This document shows positions 1 to 10,902 of a DNA stretch of 20,031 nucleotides, piece by piece (the stretch's first letter is position 1; each line of letters opens with the position of its first letter). The translations under genes and the position numbers were made by a program. The stretch lies in contig JNEM01008802.1 in NCBI GenBank assembly GCA_000697335.1, positions 1 through 20,031 of the forward strand, in the 5' to 3' direction. This DNA is from Conidiobolus incongruus B7586. Taxonomy: Eukaryota; Entomophthoromycota; Entomophthoromycetes; Entomophthorales; Conidiobolaceae. The notes under the pieces were generated by a model, which was not told the DNA's origin, did no database searches, and saw nothing but the letters and a program-made list of their open reading frames with translations.

Positions 1-335
1 TTATTATTTTAATATTTATTATTTAAAAATTATAAATTATATAATAGGGTTTATTATATGATAAAAAGGCTATAATAATTTTATTAAAGACTTCAAAAAC
101 TAAGTTAACCTATGATTTAAATAAATTAAATATTTTTAACAAAGGGTTATTTTAATTATATTTATTATATATTAAAGTTTATTCAATAGATTTAAATTTA
201 TAAAAAGAGGTTTTTATATAATTAAATACTTGATTAAGTTTTTTTTTAATTTTATATAATCTAATCTTTTTAAAATAAAAATAAAGTTATAAATTTCAAA
301 AAACAGAGTTTAATTTGTTAAATTATGAATATTTA
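1..335. other. AT-rich stretch left of the fossil retroelement, no gene seen
   Basis: No coding pattern, RNA gene or clear repeat can be made out. Base composition is as extreme as inside the neighbouring retroelement, so this may be part of another decayed repeat, but I see no homology that proves it. Confidence 0.5.
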
Positions 336-736
336 TGTTAAAAGACTAATTCTCTAAATTTTTATATATATTTCTATATAATTCTATTAACTATAAATTA
401 TATGATTAATTTATACTCCTATAATTAAATTAATTATATAAATAACATTAAATTATCTAATAAATTAGGTCTCTCTTTTTCTTCTCAATTCTTATTATTT
501 TTTATTTTTTTTTTAAAATTAAGACTATATTTTATTAATATTATAATATATTAACACTAACTAATATAAATATGAATATATTAATGACTTATCTTAATTT
601 AAAGCTTAATTAAACTTTATTTATATTTATATAGTATAATTATATTATAGTGTTATATTGTATATTATATTATATCTATATTAATGCCTTCCTCTATATT
701 ATATTAGTATTTTATTAATATGTTTATATAATACTA
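336..736 (+). repeat. Left LTR of the decayed Ty3/gypsy element
   Basis: About 400 bp that aligns along its length with 5607-6010. Shared landmarks include the start (TGTTAAAAGAC here), a pyrimidine-rich run near 470-510, and a block around 520-610. It is more AT-rich than its partner; nearly all differences are C-to-T or G-to-A in this copy. The right edge is approximate. Confidence 0.75.
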
Positions 737-3700
737 GAAAAAAATTACTAAAAAATTACTAGAAACTAATAATTATTTATATCAAATCTTTTTATTATTA
801 TTTTAAATCTTATTTATAATTTATTTTACCTTAATTTAATAATATATATTATAATACTACTAAACAAAATACCTTTATATTATTTTAATAATGATAGTAG
901 TTTAATTACTAAATGAATCTAAAACTTTAATTTTTAAAAATTTACAACCCTTTAAAAAGCTTATATAAAATAACTTTTGGTTAAGAAAAACATAATTTAA
1001 AAAGTTTAAATTTAACAAACTAGCTATTTTATTATTGTTAATATATTAAATTATTTGCTTAGTGTTTTTAAAGATAAATTAACTATTTATTATAGTTATA
1101 AAAATTTCTACAAGCTTAAAAATTATCTTAAAAATACAAACAATTATTTTAATTTAATTCTTAATAGTAATTTAAAGAATATCTTTAAATTAACTATTTT
1201 TTTTAGAAAAATCTATCTACACTTAATAGTTAATTTATTATAAGCTTAATTTTAAAAAGTTTTTAGGGGGATAACTTATTATAAAAATATAAACTTTTAA
1301 ACAATTAGAAAAAGCTTTTAAAAAAAGATATTACCTAAAAGATTAAATTTAATTAACAAAAGAAAAGCTTTTTTAATTTAAATAAAAAACTTCTATAAAA
1401 TAATTATTAAGAAATTTAATGAGATAAATTTAAATATAATAAATATCACTAAAGAAAAATAAATCTATAAATTATTATAATACTTTAATCTTCAAGTAAA
1501 ACTTTAATTAATTAATAGGGAACATTTTAATAATATGTTTTTTTCTAACATTTGTAATATAATAATTATAATTAATGATATCTTTTACTCTATAACTAAA
1601 TCTTTTTATCTTAAGAATTAATCTTTTAAAACTTACTTTAACTTATTTAAATATCAAATAATAAATATTTTTCTTTAAGGTTTTATAAGAAAACTTTTAA
1701 TAAAAAAGTTAAAGTTTATTTAAAAATAAATAAAAGTTACTATTTTTGTTGAAAAACTTAAGTTAATTAAAAAACTAATAAGTATTTTTTTAAGAAGTAA
1801 TATTAATTTAATTTTTAATAATCTTAATCTATCAACTATAAATCAAACTTAAATAATATTAATATAACTTTAAAATTACCTCTTTTATAATTAGTTAGTA
1901 ATTTCTAATTTAATCTACAAAAGTTTTAATAAACTAATGATTCTATAAATTGAACTATATATACTAGAGAGATCTAACTAATTAAACTAATAGAAATTAA
2001 AAAACTCTAGTAATTAATCTATTTTATAATTTTTTACCTTTAACTATCACTCTATTATTTATTTTAATTAAATATTTTATAAATATACCTATTGATGTTT
2101 TAATTAACTCTAATTGTTTTAATTATATTACCTTTTTTTTAACGTTTTGAAACTATCTTTACCTATTTCAAAAAGCAGCTTAATAATTAAATATACTAAT
2201 AATTTAATAAATCAAGCATCTAATATTATATTTAAATACTTATTATTTTCTGTTAAATACTCTTAATATATTAAATCTTTAGTTGGTAACATTAGCTATA
2301 ATTTTATACTAGGTTAAAATTAATTTGAATATTATAATTTTTTATCTATAAGTTTTACTTTAGAAAGTTACAAATTTATTTCTTTTATATTCTAAAAGAA
2401 ATTAATAGAATTAATTTTAAAAAATTTATATTACCCTATTATAAAATTATTAAATATTTTACCTAATACTAACTTTATAATAGTATTAAATAATTCTATT
2501 ATTATCAACAAAAATCAATATATAAAACTAATTAAAAACTTTATTAATCTATAAAGATATATATTTGTTTATTAATCATCTATTAATATTTTATCTGTTG
2601 ATTTTAATAAAATTATAACTAATAATCACTTCTTTTATATTATAGTAAATTAATTTATTAATTTTTTGAACTTATAAATTACCTCTTAAATATAATATTA
2701 AATATAAAATTAAATCACTTTTGAGTATATAACTATACTTAAAATTTACTTATCATTTATTTCTTAAATAATATTAAACTTTAAAAGAAGAAATTTAAAA
2801 ATTATTTAAAAATAAATATATTAAACTTTTTTCCTTATTATAAAAATCTCAATTTCTCTTAATATAAAAAGTTAATAGTAGTTAAAGATTATATATTAAT
2901 ATTTATATTTTAAGCTTTAAAACTATTAAAAATAACTTCATTATTAAACCTATATGGTATTATAGATAAATTATTTAAATCAACTATATTCACTAAATTA
3001 AATGTTAAAAATAATTATTATAATATTAAAACTGAAGAAAATTTTATTTTTTTAACTGTTTTTAATATGATATTTAGCTATTATAAATTAACAACTATAA
3101 ACTTTAATTTGTTTAATGTTTTTTTAATTTTTGTTGAATTTATTAATTCTTTTTGAACTTTATTTTTAATAACTTTATTATTACTTACCTTAATGATATC
3201 TTAATTTATTTAAAAGCTAAAAAAAATATATTTAACAAGTTAATTAAATTTTATAAATTATTCAAGAATATAAATTACCTTTAAAACTATCAAAATATAT
3301 TTTTAGTGCTTTTTCTTTTATTTTCTATAGTTATATTATTTCTTCTTAAAAATTAACTTTAATTTAACTAAACTTAATAGTGTAAAAACTTTTATTATAT
3401 TTATAAAAAAAATTAATTTATGTTTATACTTAAATTATTAAATTAATCAAAAGATTTCATTGATTCTTTTATTAAACTTGAAACCCCTTTAATTAATTTC
3501 TTAAAAAAAACTTTTTTTTGAATAAACCTTATTATATACTTTTTATATAAATGTTTTAATTTTCTTTATTATTAATGTTTTTGCTTTAGTTATTTTTTAT
3601 CTTAGATTACCTACTATTATTTTTATTAACTTTAATTCTTTTGTAATCAGTAGATAGTTAACCTAATTTAAATTTAATTTATACTTTATCTTTTAACTAT

Positions 3701-5606
3701 AAAGATAAAATAATAAATAAAAAAAATATGTTAAGTTTAACCTTATAAATGTTATCTTAAAGTTAATAATATTCTAGTTAAAAAAATAAAACTAGCTAAA
3801 TTAAAATACTTTATTTATATATAAAAACTTTTTACTTTGGTAGAAATAGTTAAAAATCATTTCTATTTCTTATTTTACAATTATTTTTTGATATTTATAG
3901 ATTATAAATTACTTATTTACTTAAATATTTAGAAGTATTTATTAAAAAGATAAATTAAATAGATTAAAACTATCTAAGCTTATCTAATATCTTTTAGGTT
4001 GATAAAATTATATTGTAGATATTTTATTAAAATATTTTACATATTTATCTTTTTATTCTAATTATTAAAACCCAGCAAATATTAACTTAATGATTATTAA
4101 TGAAAAAAATAAAAAATTTATTAAATTATTTTAAAAAACATTATTAAATAATATTTACTTTATTTTAGTTAAAGAAATTTTCTTTAAACTATTAGAAAAT
4201 TAATTAAAATATGTTAAAAGATTTAAAATTATTGATAACTTATTATATTATAATAATTATCTATAAGTCCCTAATACTCTTAAGATTTAATAAGTAATAT
4301 TTGATAAATATAATAATTTATCTATTAGAAAATATTAAAACTAGTTACAAATTACTGAAAAAATTAAAATAAAGTATTACTAACTTTCTTTAGTTAAGTT
4401 AATTTAGAAATACATTAATACTTATAATAAATTCTAAAAAACTAAATATAATACCTAATTAAAATATAATAAACTTATTCCTTTATAAATCTTTAATAAA
4501 ATTTAATAACAAATCCAACTTAATTTTATAAAAATTCTTAAATTAACAAATAATTATATTAATTTACTAATTATAATTAATTTATTCTTTAAATATATTT
4601 ATTTTATTCTTTATTTCAAAACTTTTATAACTAAAGATATTATACAACTATTATTCTCTAATATTTTTACCTATTATAGAGTTTTACAAATTATTATATT
4701 TAATAAAATTATATAATTCAACTTTTAATTTTAGAAGTTATTATCTTTTTCCCTCAAGATTAACCTAGCTATATCTACTATTAATTACTATTAAACTAAT
4801 AAATCTATTGAAAAAACTATCAAAACTTTAAAGTAAATAATTAGAGTTTATATTAATATTAATTAGTTAAATTAAAATACTTATATTTACCAACTCTAAT
4901 ATTTATTTAACACTTTTATTAATAAATTAACTAATTTTAACTTTTATTTTATTAATTATAATAAATATTATAATTTAATAATTGCTTCAAAACTTTAAAA
5001 TAATTTATCTTTAGATGTTATTGAATTTTTATCTAATATCAAATATATTGATTCTTTTGTTAAATTTAACTTGGAAGAAAATTAAAAGATTATAAAATAA
5101 TATTATTTAAAGTTATTTAGAAATTTTTTTAAATATAAAACTAATATATTTATATATTTAAAATAATTTGCTTTTAAATTTATCTTACTTAAATCTAATT
5201 TAAATCTAAAATACTTATTATTATATTATAGTCCCTATAAAATTTAATTAATTAATTTAAATTTTAAAAATATTATCTTAAAACTATCTCTAACTTTAAA
5301 AATCAGCTTTAGATTTTACATATCTAAAATTAAACTTTAAAGATTTTAATATTTTTCTTAATTAATTAAAAACCTTAAAATTAGATTTAATTATTAATTA
5401 ACATAAAGAAGAAAAATACTATTTTGATTATATTATTAAATTTAAATTTATTAAGAATAAGCTTTATTTCAATATAAAATAAATAGGTTATTTTATTAAA
5501 GAAGCTATATAAGAACTTTTAAAAAATATTAAAATTATCTTAACCTATTATACTTATTTATAAAAATCTAAATAGTGTGTCTTTTTTAAAAAACTTATTA
5601 AGGGAG

Positions 5607-6010
5607 TATTAAGAGACTAGTTTTTTAAATTCTTATATATACTTCTATATAATTTAATTAACTATAAATTATATAATTAATTTATACTTTTATAAATAAA
5701 TTAATAATATAAATAATATTAAATTATTTAATAAACTAACTTTTTCTTTTTTTTTCAATTCTTACTACTCTTTATCTTTTTATTATTTTTAAAATTAAGA
5801 CTATATTCTATTAATATTATGGTATATTAGCACTACCTAATAAAATCTTAATATATTAGTGACTCATCCCAGTTTGAAGCTTAATGAAACTTTGTTTACA
5901 TTTACATGCTATAGCTATATTATAGTACCATATTCTATGTCACACTACTCTTATATTAAAGTTTTCCTTTATACTATATTGGTATTTCACTACTATACTT
6001 ATAATATATA
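5607..6010 (+). repeat. Right LTR of the decayed Ty3/gypsy element
   Basis: Partner of 336-736. It follows a short purine tract (AAGGGAG, 5600-5606) that fits a polypurine tract. Its right half, about 5815-5990, keeps much more G and C than any other part of the element. The right end is placed to within a few bases. Confidence 0.75.
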
Positions 6011-7103
6011 ATTTTCCTTTTATTTTAAAAAATTAATTATAGCATCTATCAAATATAATTTAAAGAAGTTTCTATTATTATTAATAATATTAATAATAAA
6101 TAACATAAAAGAAAAAAAAATAATACCTGAAAGTAATACTCTTACTAATAAATTTATATAATATTTATTATAAAGTATAAGCTATTAAATTAATTTAGAA
6201 TAAAAGTTAAATTTTTATAAAATACAATATTAAACTTTAAACTCTATTTTTATAATTTATGGGAGAGAACTAATGAATTTTATATATCAAAAAAAATTAG
6301 TAAGCTATTTTATTTAAACTAATATTTTTATTTTTTCAATTAAGTCACTAATTTTTTTTAAAACCAAAATTGGTCAAACTCAAAATTAGTAAAAATAGGA
6401 CAAAATTGAGTTAGCTCATTAGATTGAGTAAAAATTAATATAAACAATTATCCAATGATGTAAAAATTTTTTTCTCAAACTTTTACATTAGTTCATTTAT
6501 AATTTAACTTTGTCTTTAATGTAAATGAAATAAAAAATTTGTATATTTTATATTTCTAATTATTTATAAAATATTAAATAAAATAATTGAAACTTTAAGT
6601 TTGGAAATATAGGTTTTAAAATCAAATAACACATTATACCTGACTTTATTACATTATGAATTGGGTCAATTGATATAGTGGTATTTGTCATCAATTATAT
6701 AAATCTTTTTATTTATTACATTAAAAATAGAATATAATTCAATTTTATTGAAATCAAAAATTTTTGGTTAAAATTAATAAAAAATATTAAATATTTTACT
6801 CAATCTTTTTACCATAGGTTATTAATAATATATATATATCAAAATAATATGTTAATTCAATTTAATTAATTCTTTAAATATATTAGATAATTTTAATAAA
6901 CAAGAACAAATAATGAGGTATTATGTATAATACTACCTATTAAATAAATAAAAAATAAATAATATTTTTGGTCTCAACTAATGTTTGGACTAGATTGAGG
7001 TACTAGTGTTGGTGAATAGTACCTCAATTGGAAGAGAGTTTTCGAGTTAGTTTGTTTTCGTTCTAATTTGATCATTAACTACAATATGATAAAAGAATCA
7101 AAA
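6011..7103. other. Intergenic spacer between fossil element and membrane-protein gene
   Basis: AT-rich spacer without a convincing reading frame or RNA gene. It should hold the 3' untranslated region of the minus-strand gene that ends at 7104. The only clear structure is the inverted repeat at 6994-7028. Confidence 0.5.
6994..7028. other. Perfect 12-bp stem, 11-nt loop inverted repeat
   Basis: ATTGAGGTACTA at 6994-7005 is the exact reverse complement of TAGTACCTCAAT at 7017-7028, with an 11-base loop. It starts 76 bases beyond the stop codon of the minus-strand gene at 7104-8214, so it would sit in that gene's 3' untranslated region as an RNA hairpin. No run of T or A follows closely, so a simple terminator is not indicated. 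Confidence 0.6.
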
Positions 7104-8214
7104 TTATATATAATCACCTAACTGATATAGCTTCATTCCAAAGTTACCAGTGACTTGATAACCGAATAAAATCATTAAAATTGATGTGAATATGTACAAT
7201 GTTACTAAATTTTGAATTAATGAGTAATGTTTGATGTATAACGTAATACTTACACAAAAATGTCATCATTTGAGCGCTTTCGAGCTGGACAAGACTGAAA
7301 ACTCGAAGCAGCTCACATATCACACCCCCGAGTGCGATACATGACCATATCAAGTAGACTATCATGCCTAAGCGAAACTCCCAATTGAGGCTGTAGCCAC
7401 CGAGAATGACACCGACAAGGACGAGATCTATTACAATGACACAGAATCCCAACTGCTCGTAATATTTATAATTTGTAACACTTGCAGTGAGTTGGATACC
7501 AGTGCAAATTTGTATCACCGAATGAATGAAATAAATAATGATACTCCATTTGAATTGATTTAACTTAAACCTTAATTTGCTAGTACGCTTAATAGTTTGA
7601 AGATTATTGAGATTTTGGTAAGCTTCCCATCCTCCATTAGAATAATTGAGAAATTGAATGTAAAAAGATACAGATAGAGATGCAATACTCAAAAATATTA
7701 CACTGAGTTGAATACTTCCAATAATGCGCCAGCTAATATCATCCCTCCACCAAACTCCGGATGGTAGGGATGTTGTCAACATTCCGAGTTGAATAAGCTC
7801 TAGCCAGAAGTACCCCAACCATGATGTGACACATTTGTTCAAGGTACTGTACCACTCCAATGTGAAGATTGCAAAATCCACAACTATTAAGTTGACAATA
7901 TTGATCTTGAAGATGAGGTGATTGATTTGGAATATTATGCCAAGCTGAACAAATTGTAAAATTAGTTGAATTAAAAATTTGACCAAGATTGCAATTAAGT
8001 GTATTTTGTTGTATTTAGTATTGGGTATCTAGAAATACACGATTAACAAAATGACTTTAATGATTAAATTTGATTAAATTACCCATTTGCTAAATCTCGA
8101 TTGACTATCAAATACAAAGTAACTACAAGTGTTTGAATTCACTTTCTCCAAGCAATGACCAGTTTCGTGAGATGAACTCACCGTTATTGTGCAGCTGGGC
8201 TTTTCTTCATTCAT
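7104..8214 (-). CDS. Multi-pass membrane protein, UPF0658 (Golgi)-like
   Basis: The proposed exons are 8214-8182, 8028-7254 and 7204-7104 on the minus strand, giving about 302 residues. The last intron (7205-7253, 49 bp) restores a sensible C-terminus ending in NFGMKLYQL. The protein has seven or eight hydrophobic segments (roughly residues 22-46, 52-68, 78-96, 113-137, 172-197, 205-224, 232-252 and 268-290), separated by short charged loops; the longest, near residues 140-170, is basic and faces one side. The layout and the final N-F-G-x-x-L pattern resemble the UPF0658 Golgi membrane family of fungi; its biochemical role is unknown. The first intron is unsettled: one 153-bp intron (8029-8181) is used here, but a 40-nt exon inside it (about 8083-8122) would split it into introns of 59 and 54 bp, though it does not stay in frame with this start codon. 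Family assignment is from memory of the pattern, not a search. Confidence 0.6.
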
Positions 8215-9446
8215 TTCACAAAGCTTAATATGCAATCAACACCAATAAATGCCAACTTTAAATAATTCCACCACCAATTTAAATTTCTACAATTCAGCAA
8301 AAATCCCATCTTTATAGCAACATCTCTAATATTTATACCCAAACTACATATATTAAATGCTTATACGCAATTATTTTCAACAAATCTCCAATTTGAATGT
8401 TTAATAAAATTTAAATTCCAAGTTAAATGAATCAAAAACAAATTTTATAGAATTAATAGGGGTATGATAAGTTACTAAATATGGTTCTTTGATAGTTTTT
8501 TTAGTTTGTTGAAATCATCGAAAATTTATGTTATAAAATTATATTTGGATTTTATATAATTTCAATTTTTGGTATGATATCTTAATGATGTTATTTAGGT
8601 ATATTGATCCAGTTTTTGGGATTTATTTTTGATCAATTAAATGTGGAAATTCGTTGAATAAACAAGTTATTGTATCAATTTTTTGTATTATGATTTAAAA
8701 TCACAAGAGTATATATTGAATAATTGTCAGAACAATTGTAACTGATTGAGAATATGTTTAAATAAATATGATGGATTTAAACTAGATATAAATTGATTTC
8801 AACCTCTTATTCTATTAAGAAATTTTAGTTTTGAAATTTGAACAATAGTAATAAATTGTTATTGCTTAAAATATACACATTCAAAAAACCATTCGTTTTA
8901 TTATCATCCTTTGAAATATTTGATTTAGTTAAGAGTAAGATAAGGTCCAAATAACTCATTAAAATTGCTTTTGAGCTGCCACACATATGTTTACAATTTT
9001 TTAAATTAAAATTAGTTTAAATTAATAATCTAATATTCATATAAAAAATCAATATAATAATATTTTAAGATAAATTTTAATAATTTGTATTAATATTCAT
9101 TTGTTTCAAATTTTTATTGTAATTAAAACTTTAATAATGCATTATTATCATTAAAAATTATTTAGAAAAATATTTTTTATTTGAAATTAAAATAATTAAT
9201 ATAAACAATTAATATTATTTATAATATGAAAAATTTTATCAATTTATTTACTCTAAAAAAAATTTTCAATTTAAACTTTAAGATAAATTTTTTAATCATT
9301 AAAAAATTGACTTTAAAAAAATAAAATCAAAAATATTAAATATAAAAAAATACTATTTAATTCACAAAAGTTAATATTAAGTTGGAAATCTATTTGAATA
9401 ATAATTATTGATATTATTTGAATATTTTAAATTAATTGATTTCATT
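8215..9446. other. AT-rich intergenic region, no gene seen
   Basis: No reading frame, RNA gene or strong repeat is visible. The left part must contain the promoter of the minus-strand membrane-protein gene starting at 8214; I cannot point to a specific element. The right part (about 8990-9440) is low-complexity AT-rich DNA ending at the retroelement cluster. Confidence 0.5.
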
Positions 9447-9755
9447 TGTCACAGCTCTCAGTTGCATTACCACTGAAATTATGTTCTACTGGGAGTTATC
9501 TCCAATCTATATCCCACACAACTATAACTGTATTGTACATTGGTAGGTAAACTACTAATAAACAGAATTATGTTAAAAACAAGAATAAAATTAATTGTAG
9601 ATATTGCAGACAATAGCAAGCCAAAGCCTAGTTATTGTACCAAAGATGGTATTTATACAATAATTCCAGTATTGAAATAGAGTAATGAGTATGTGATATG
9701 ATTCTATTGGTAAAATGTCATGGGATTCAGGAGCAACCAGGTTAGATCTATCACA
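9447..9755 (-). mobile_element. Short LTR-like unit (E), second family or fragment
   Basis: Read on the minus strand, this 309-bp unit begins TGTGATAG and ends AGCTGTGACA, the same style of ends (TGTGA...GTGACA) as the larger LTRs next door, but its interior is not obviously related to them. It holds a TATA-like GTATAAATACC. It lies exactly 5 bp (9756-9760) from LTR A. Flanking 5-mers do not match (TCATT left, AAGTT right on the plus strand), so a target duplication is not shown. It could instead be a piece of internal sequence left beside LTR A. Confidence 0.4.
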
Positions 9756-9760
9756 AAGTT

Positions 9761-10329
9761 TGTCACGGCTATTTGCTCTTTGAGCATCATCGAGAACACT
9801 GACACAGCGATTGTGTAAGCCAGGTAGGTTGTAAGGCATGGTACCTACAAACTGAGGTGAATTACCGATGATTTGTTCCCTAGCCATCTGACTATGATTG
9901 CTTGTAAATAGGATGTTGAAGTGGGTGACTAAATCAGCAGCAGTGGAAGTATGGGAGTTTAACATGCAAAAAAGGCAAAATCGCAGAATATCAATAGGAA
10001 TGGATACAGAACGGATAATGGAATATGTCTCAAGTGGAGCTATAGGTGGCTCCTTGAGCATGCTCGGAAGCAGGTTTTGAGTAGGAAAATATGGTTTATT
10101 TGCAAATTAGAATAGAAATTCTTGGTTTGGATTGAGTGGGAAGGGTTGGCATAAATAGGCCATTACGGATCAATAGCGTGGTTGTAAGACATATAGATTT
10201 TGTGATATCAAGGGTTTAGAGCCTTATTCAAAACTGATTAGGATTATTTATATGGATTAATTGGAGTGATTGGTGATTTGGTAGTGATTTTGAGTGAGAG
10301 AAGATATCAATTATAAAACAATTGTCACA
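9761..10329 (-). mobile_element. Solo LTR A, tRNA-associated LTR family
   Basis: This 569-bp minus-strand copy matches LTR C closely over most of its length, including the block beginning CTTCTCTCACTCAAAATCAC and the block ending GCCGTGACA. It starts TGTGACAATTG and ends GTGACA. No internal region that I can recognise adjoins it, so it appears to be a solo LTR, more diverged than C and D and therefore older. It faces LTR B head to head across the 5 bases TAACC (10330-10334). Its left flank (AAGTT) does not match TAACC, so one target duplication is lost or was rearranged. It carries a diverged version of the open frame seen in LTRs B and C and is a fossil copy. Confidence 0.85.
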
Positions 10330-10334
10330 TAACC

Positions 10335-10897
10335 TGTGACGATTGCTAGCTAATTGATACTTTTCATCACTCCAATTCACTATTAAATACCTGATTAACT
10401 GAATTAGGCCTTATCAACATTTTACCAGTCCACGTCTGAGTGACCTCACTGTTACTCATCTGTGCATACTTATTCCTATATATTTCACTTAAGTATAAGA
10501 AGGACTTGTTTCCTTTCTAGATCTCTCTCTCTCTCTCTTACCTTACTCTCTTACACTAATAAACCTTTTGCCTACATCCAAAGCCAACCCTTTTGGTATA
10601 CTCAAGTAACTGCTTACAGTTCCACTTGGGTCATTTTACACTATTCCTTCTAAACCCGTTCCTATTGATATTCCTTGATTCCATCTTCTTAGTATGTTGG
10701 ATCCTAACGCTGCCACTGTTGCTGCTGGTCTAGTTGCTTTTTACAAAGCTCCATTTACAAGCGATCAAGGCCAGGTAGCCAGAGACCTGATCATTGATAG
10801 TTTACCCCAGCTGGTAGATATCATGTTTCACAATCTGGCCTATGCAATGACTGTGTCAGTGTACTCAATGACACTGCAAGAGCTGATAACCATGTCA
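10335..10897 (+). mobile_element. Solo LTR B, diverged subfamily, with LTR-borne open frame
   Basis: A 563-bp copy beginning TGTGACGATTG and ending in CA. The first half (U3-like) differs strongly from A and C and has a (TC)n run at 10522-10538 and a TATA-like CCTATATATTTC upstream of it. The second half aligns with LTR C. A 68-codon open frame starts at 10694 and stays open to the last LTR base. It is flanked by TAACC on the left and TAAAC on the right, a 5-bp target duplication with one difference. No retroelement internal region is attached, so it is a solo LTR. Confidence 0.85.
10522..10538 (+). repeat. (TC)n microsatellite in LTR B
   Basis: An uninterrupted TC dinucleotide run inside the pyrimidine-rich middle of LTR B. 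Pyrimidine tracts near the transcription start are common in fungal LTRs, so it may mark the start-site region; that is inference. Confidence 0.6.
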
Positions 10898-10902
10898 TAA
10901 AC

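Larger units (their letters stand above)
336..6010 (+). mobile_element. Decayed Ty3/gypsy (chromovirus-like) LTR retrotransposon, RIP-like mutated
   Basis: Two related LTRs of about 400 bp, in the same orientation, bracket some 4.9 kb. Each starts near a TG(TA)TTAA(A/G)AGAC sequence, and a purine-rich tract lies just before the right LTR. Between them faint protein similarity appears in the order expected for Ty3/gypsy: a gag-like AT-rich part (about 740-2800), reverse transcriptase (about 2940-3210), RNase H (about 3450-3850), integrase (about 3950-4900) and a possible chromodomain-like tail (about 5350-5560), which would make it a chromovirus. The flanking 5-mers ATTTA (331-335) and ATTTT (6011-6015) may be a worn target duplication. 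The element is plainly broken, with very many lesions throughout and no long reading frame. In sampled lines G+C is near one base in eight and CpG is almost absent. It is a fossil; the spread of changes suggests a mutational process aimed at repeats rather than slow drift alone. Confidence 0.82.

Noticed and set aside
1055-1243. 62-residue open frame in the AT-rich left region
   Set aside because: Lies inside the decayed retroelement, is very low in complexity, and has no recognisable motif; not an independent gene.
1-6010. Mitochondrial DNA or a centromere as the source of the AT-rich block
   Set aside because: Two related LTRs and an ordered set of Ty3/gypsy-like domains explain it; no mitochondrial gene or tRNA is visible.
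6660-6720. Possible decayed tRNA (A-box-like TATAGTGGTATT)
   Set aside because: No B box, anticodon stem or acceptor pairing could be found nearby.
7144-7986. ABC transporter or rhodopsin-like receptor for the membrane protein
   Set aside because: No ATP-binding motifs, no retinal lysine or receptor motif; segment layout and C-terminus fit UPF0658 better.
9591-10061. 156-residue minus-strand frame as a gene
   Set aside because: It runs across LTR A, the 5-bp junction and unit E; only its LTR part is related to the frames of B and C. It is treated as a fossil retroelement sequence.
10462-10653. 63-residue plus-strand frame in LTR B
   Set aside because: Falls in the pyrimidine-rich U3/R part, is not shared with the other LTRs, and is dominated by the TC repeat.
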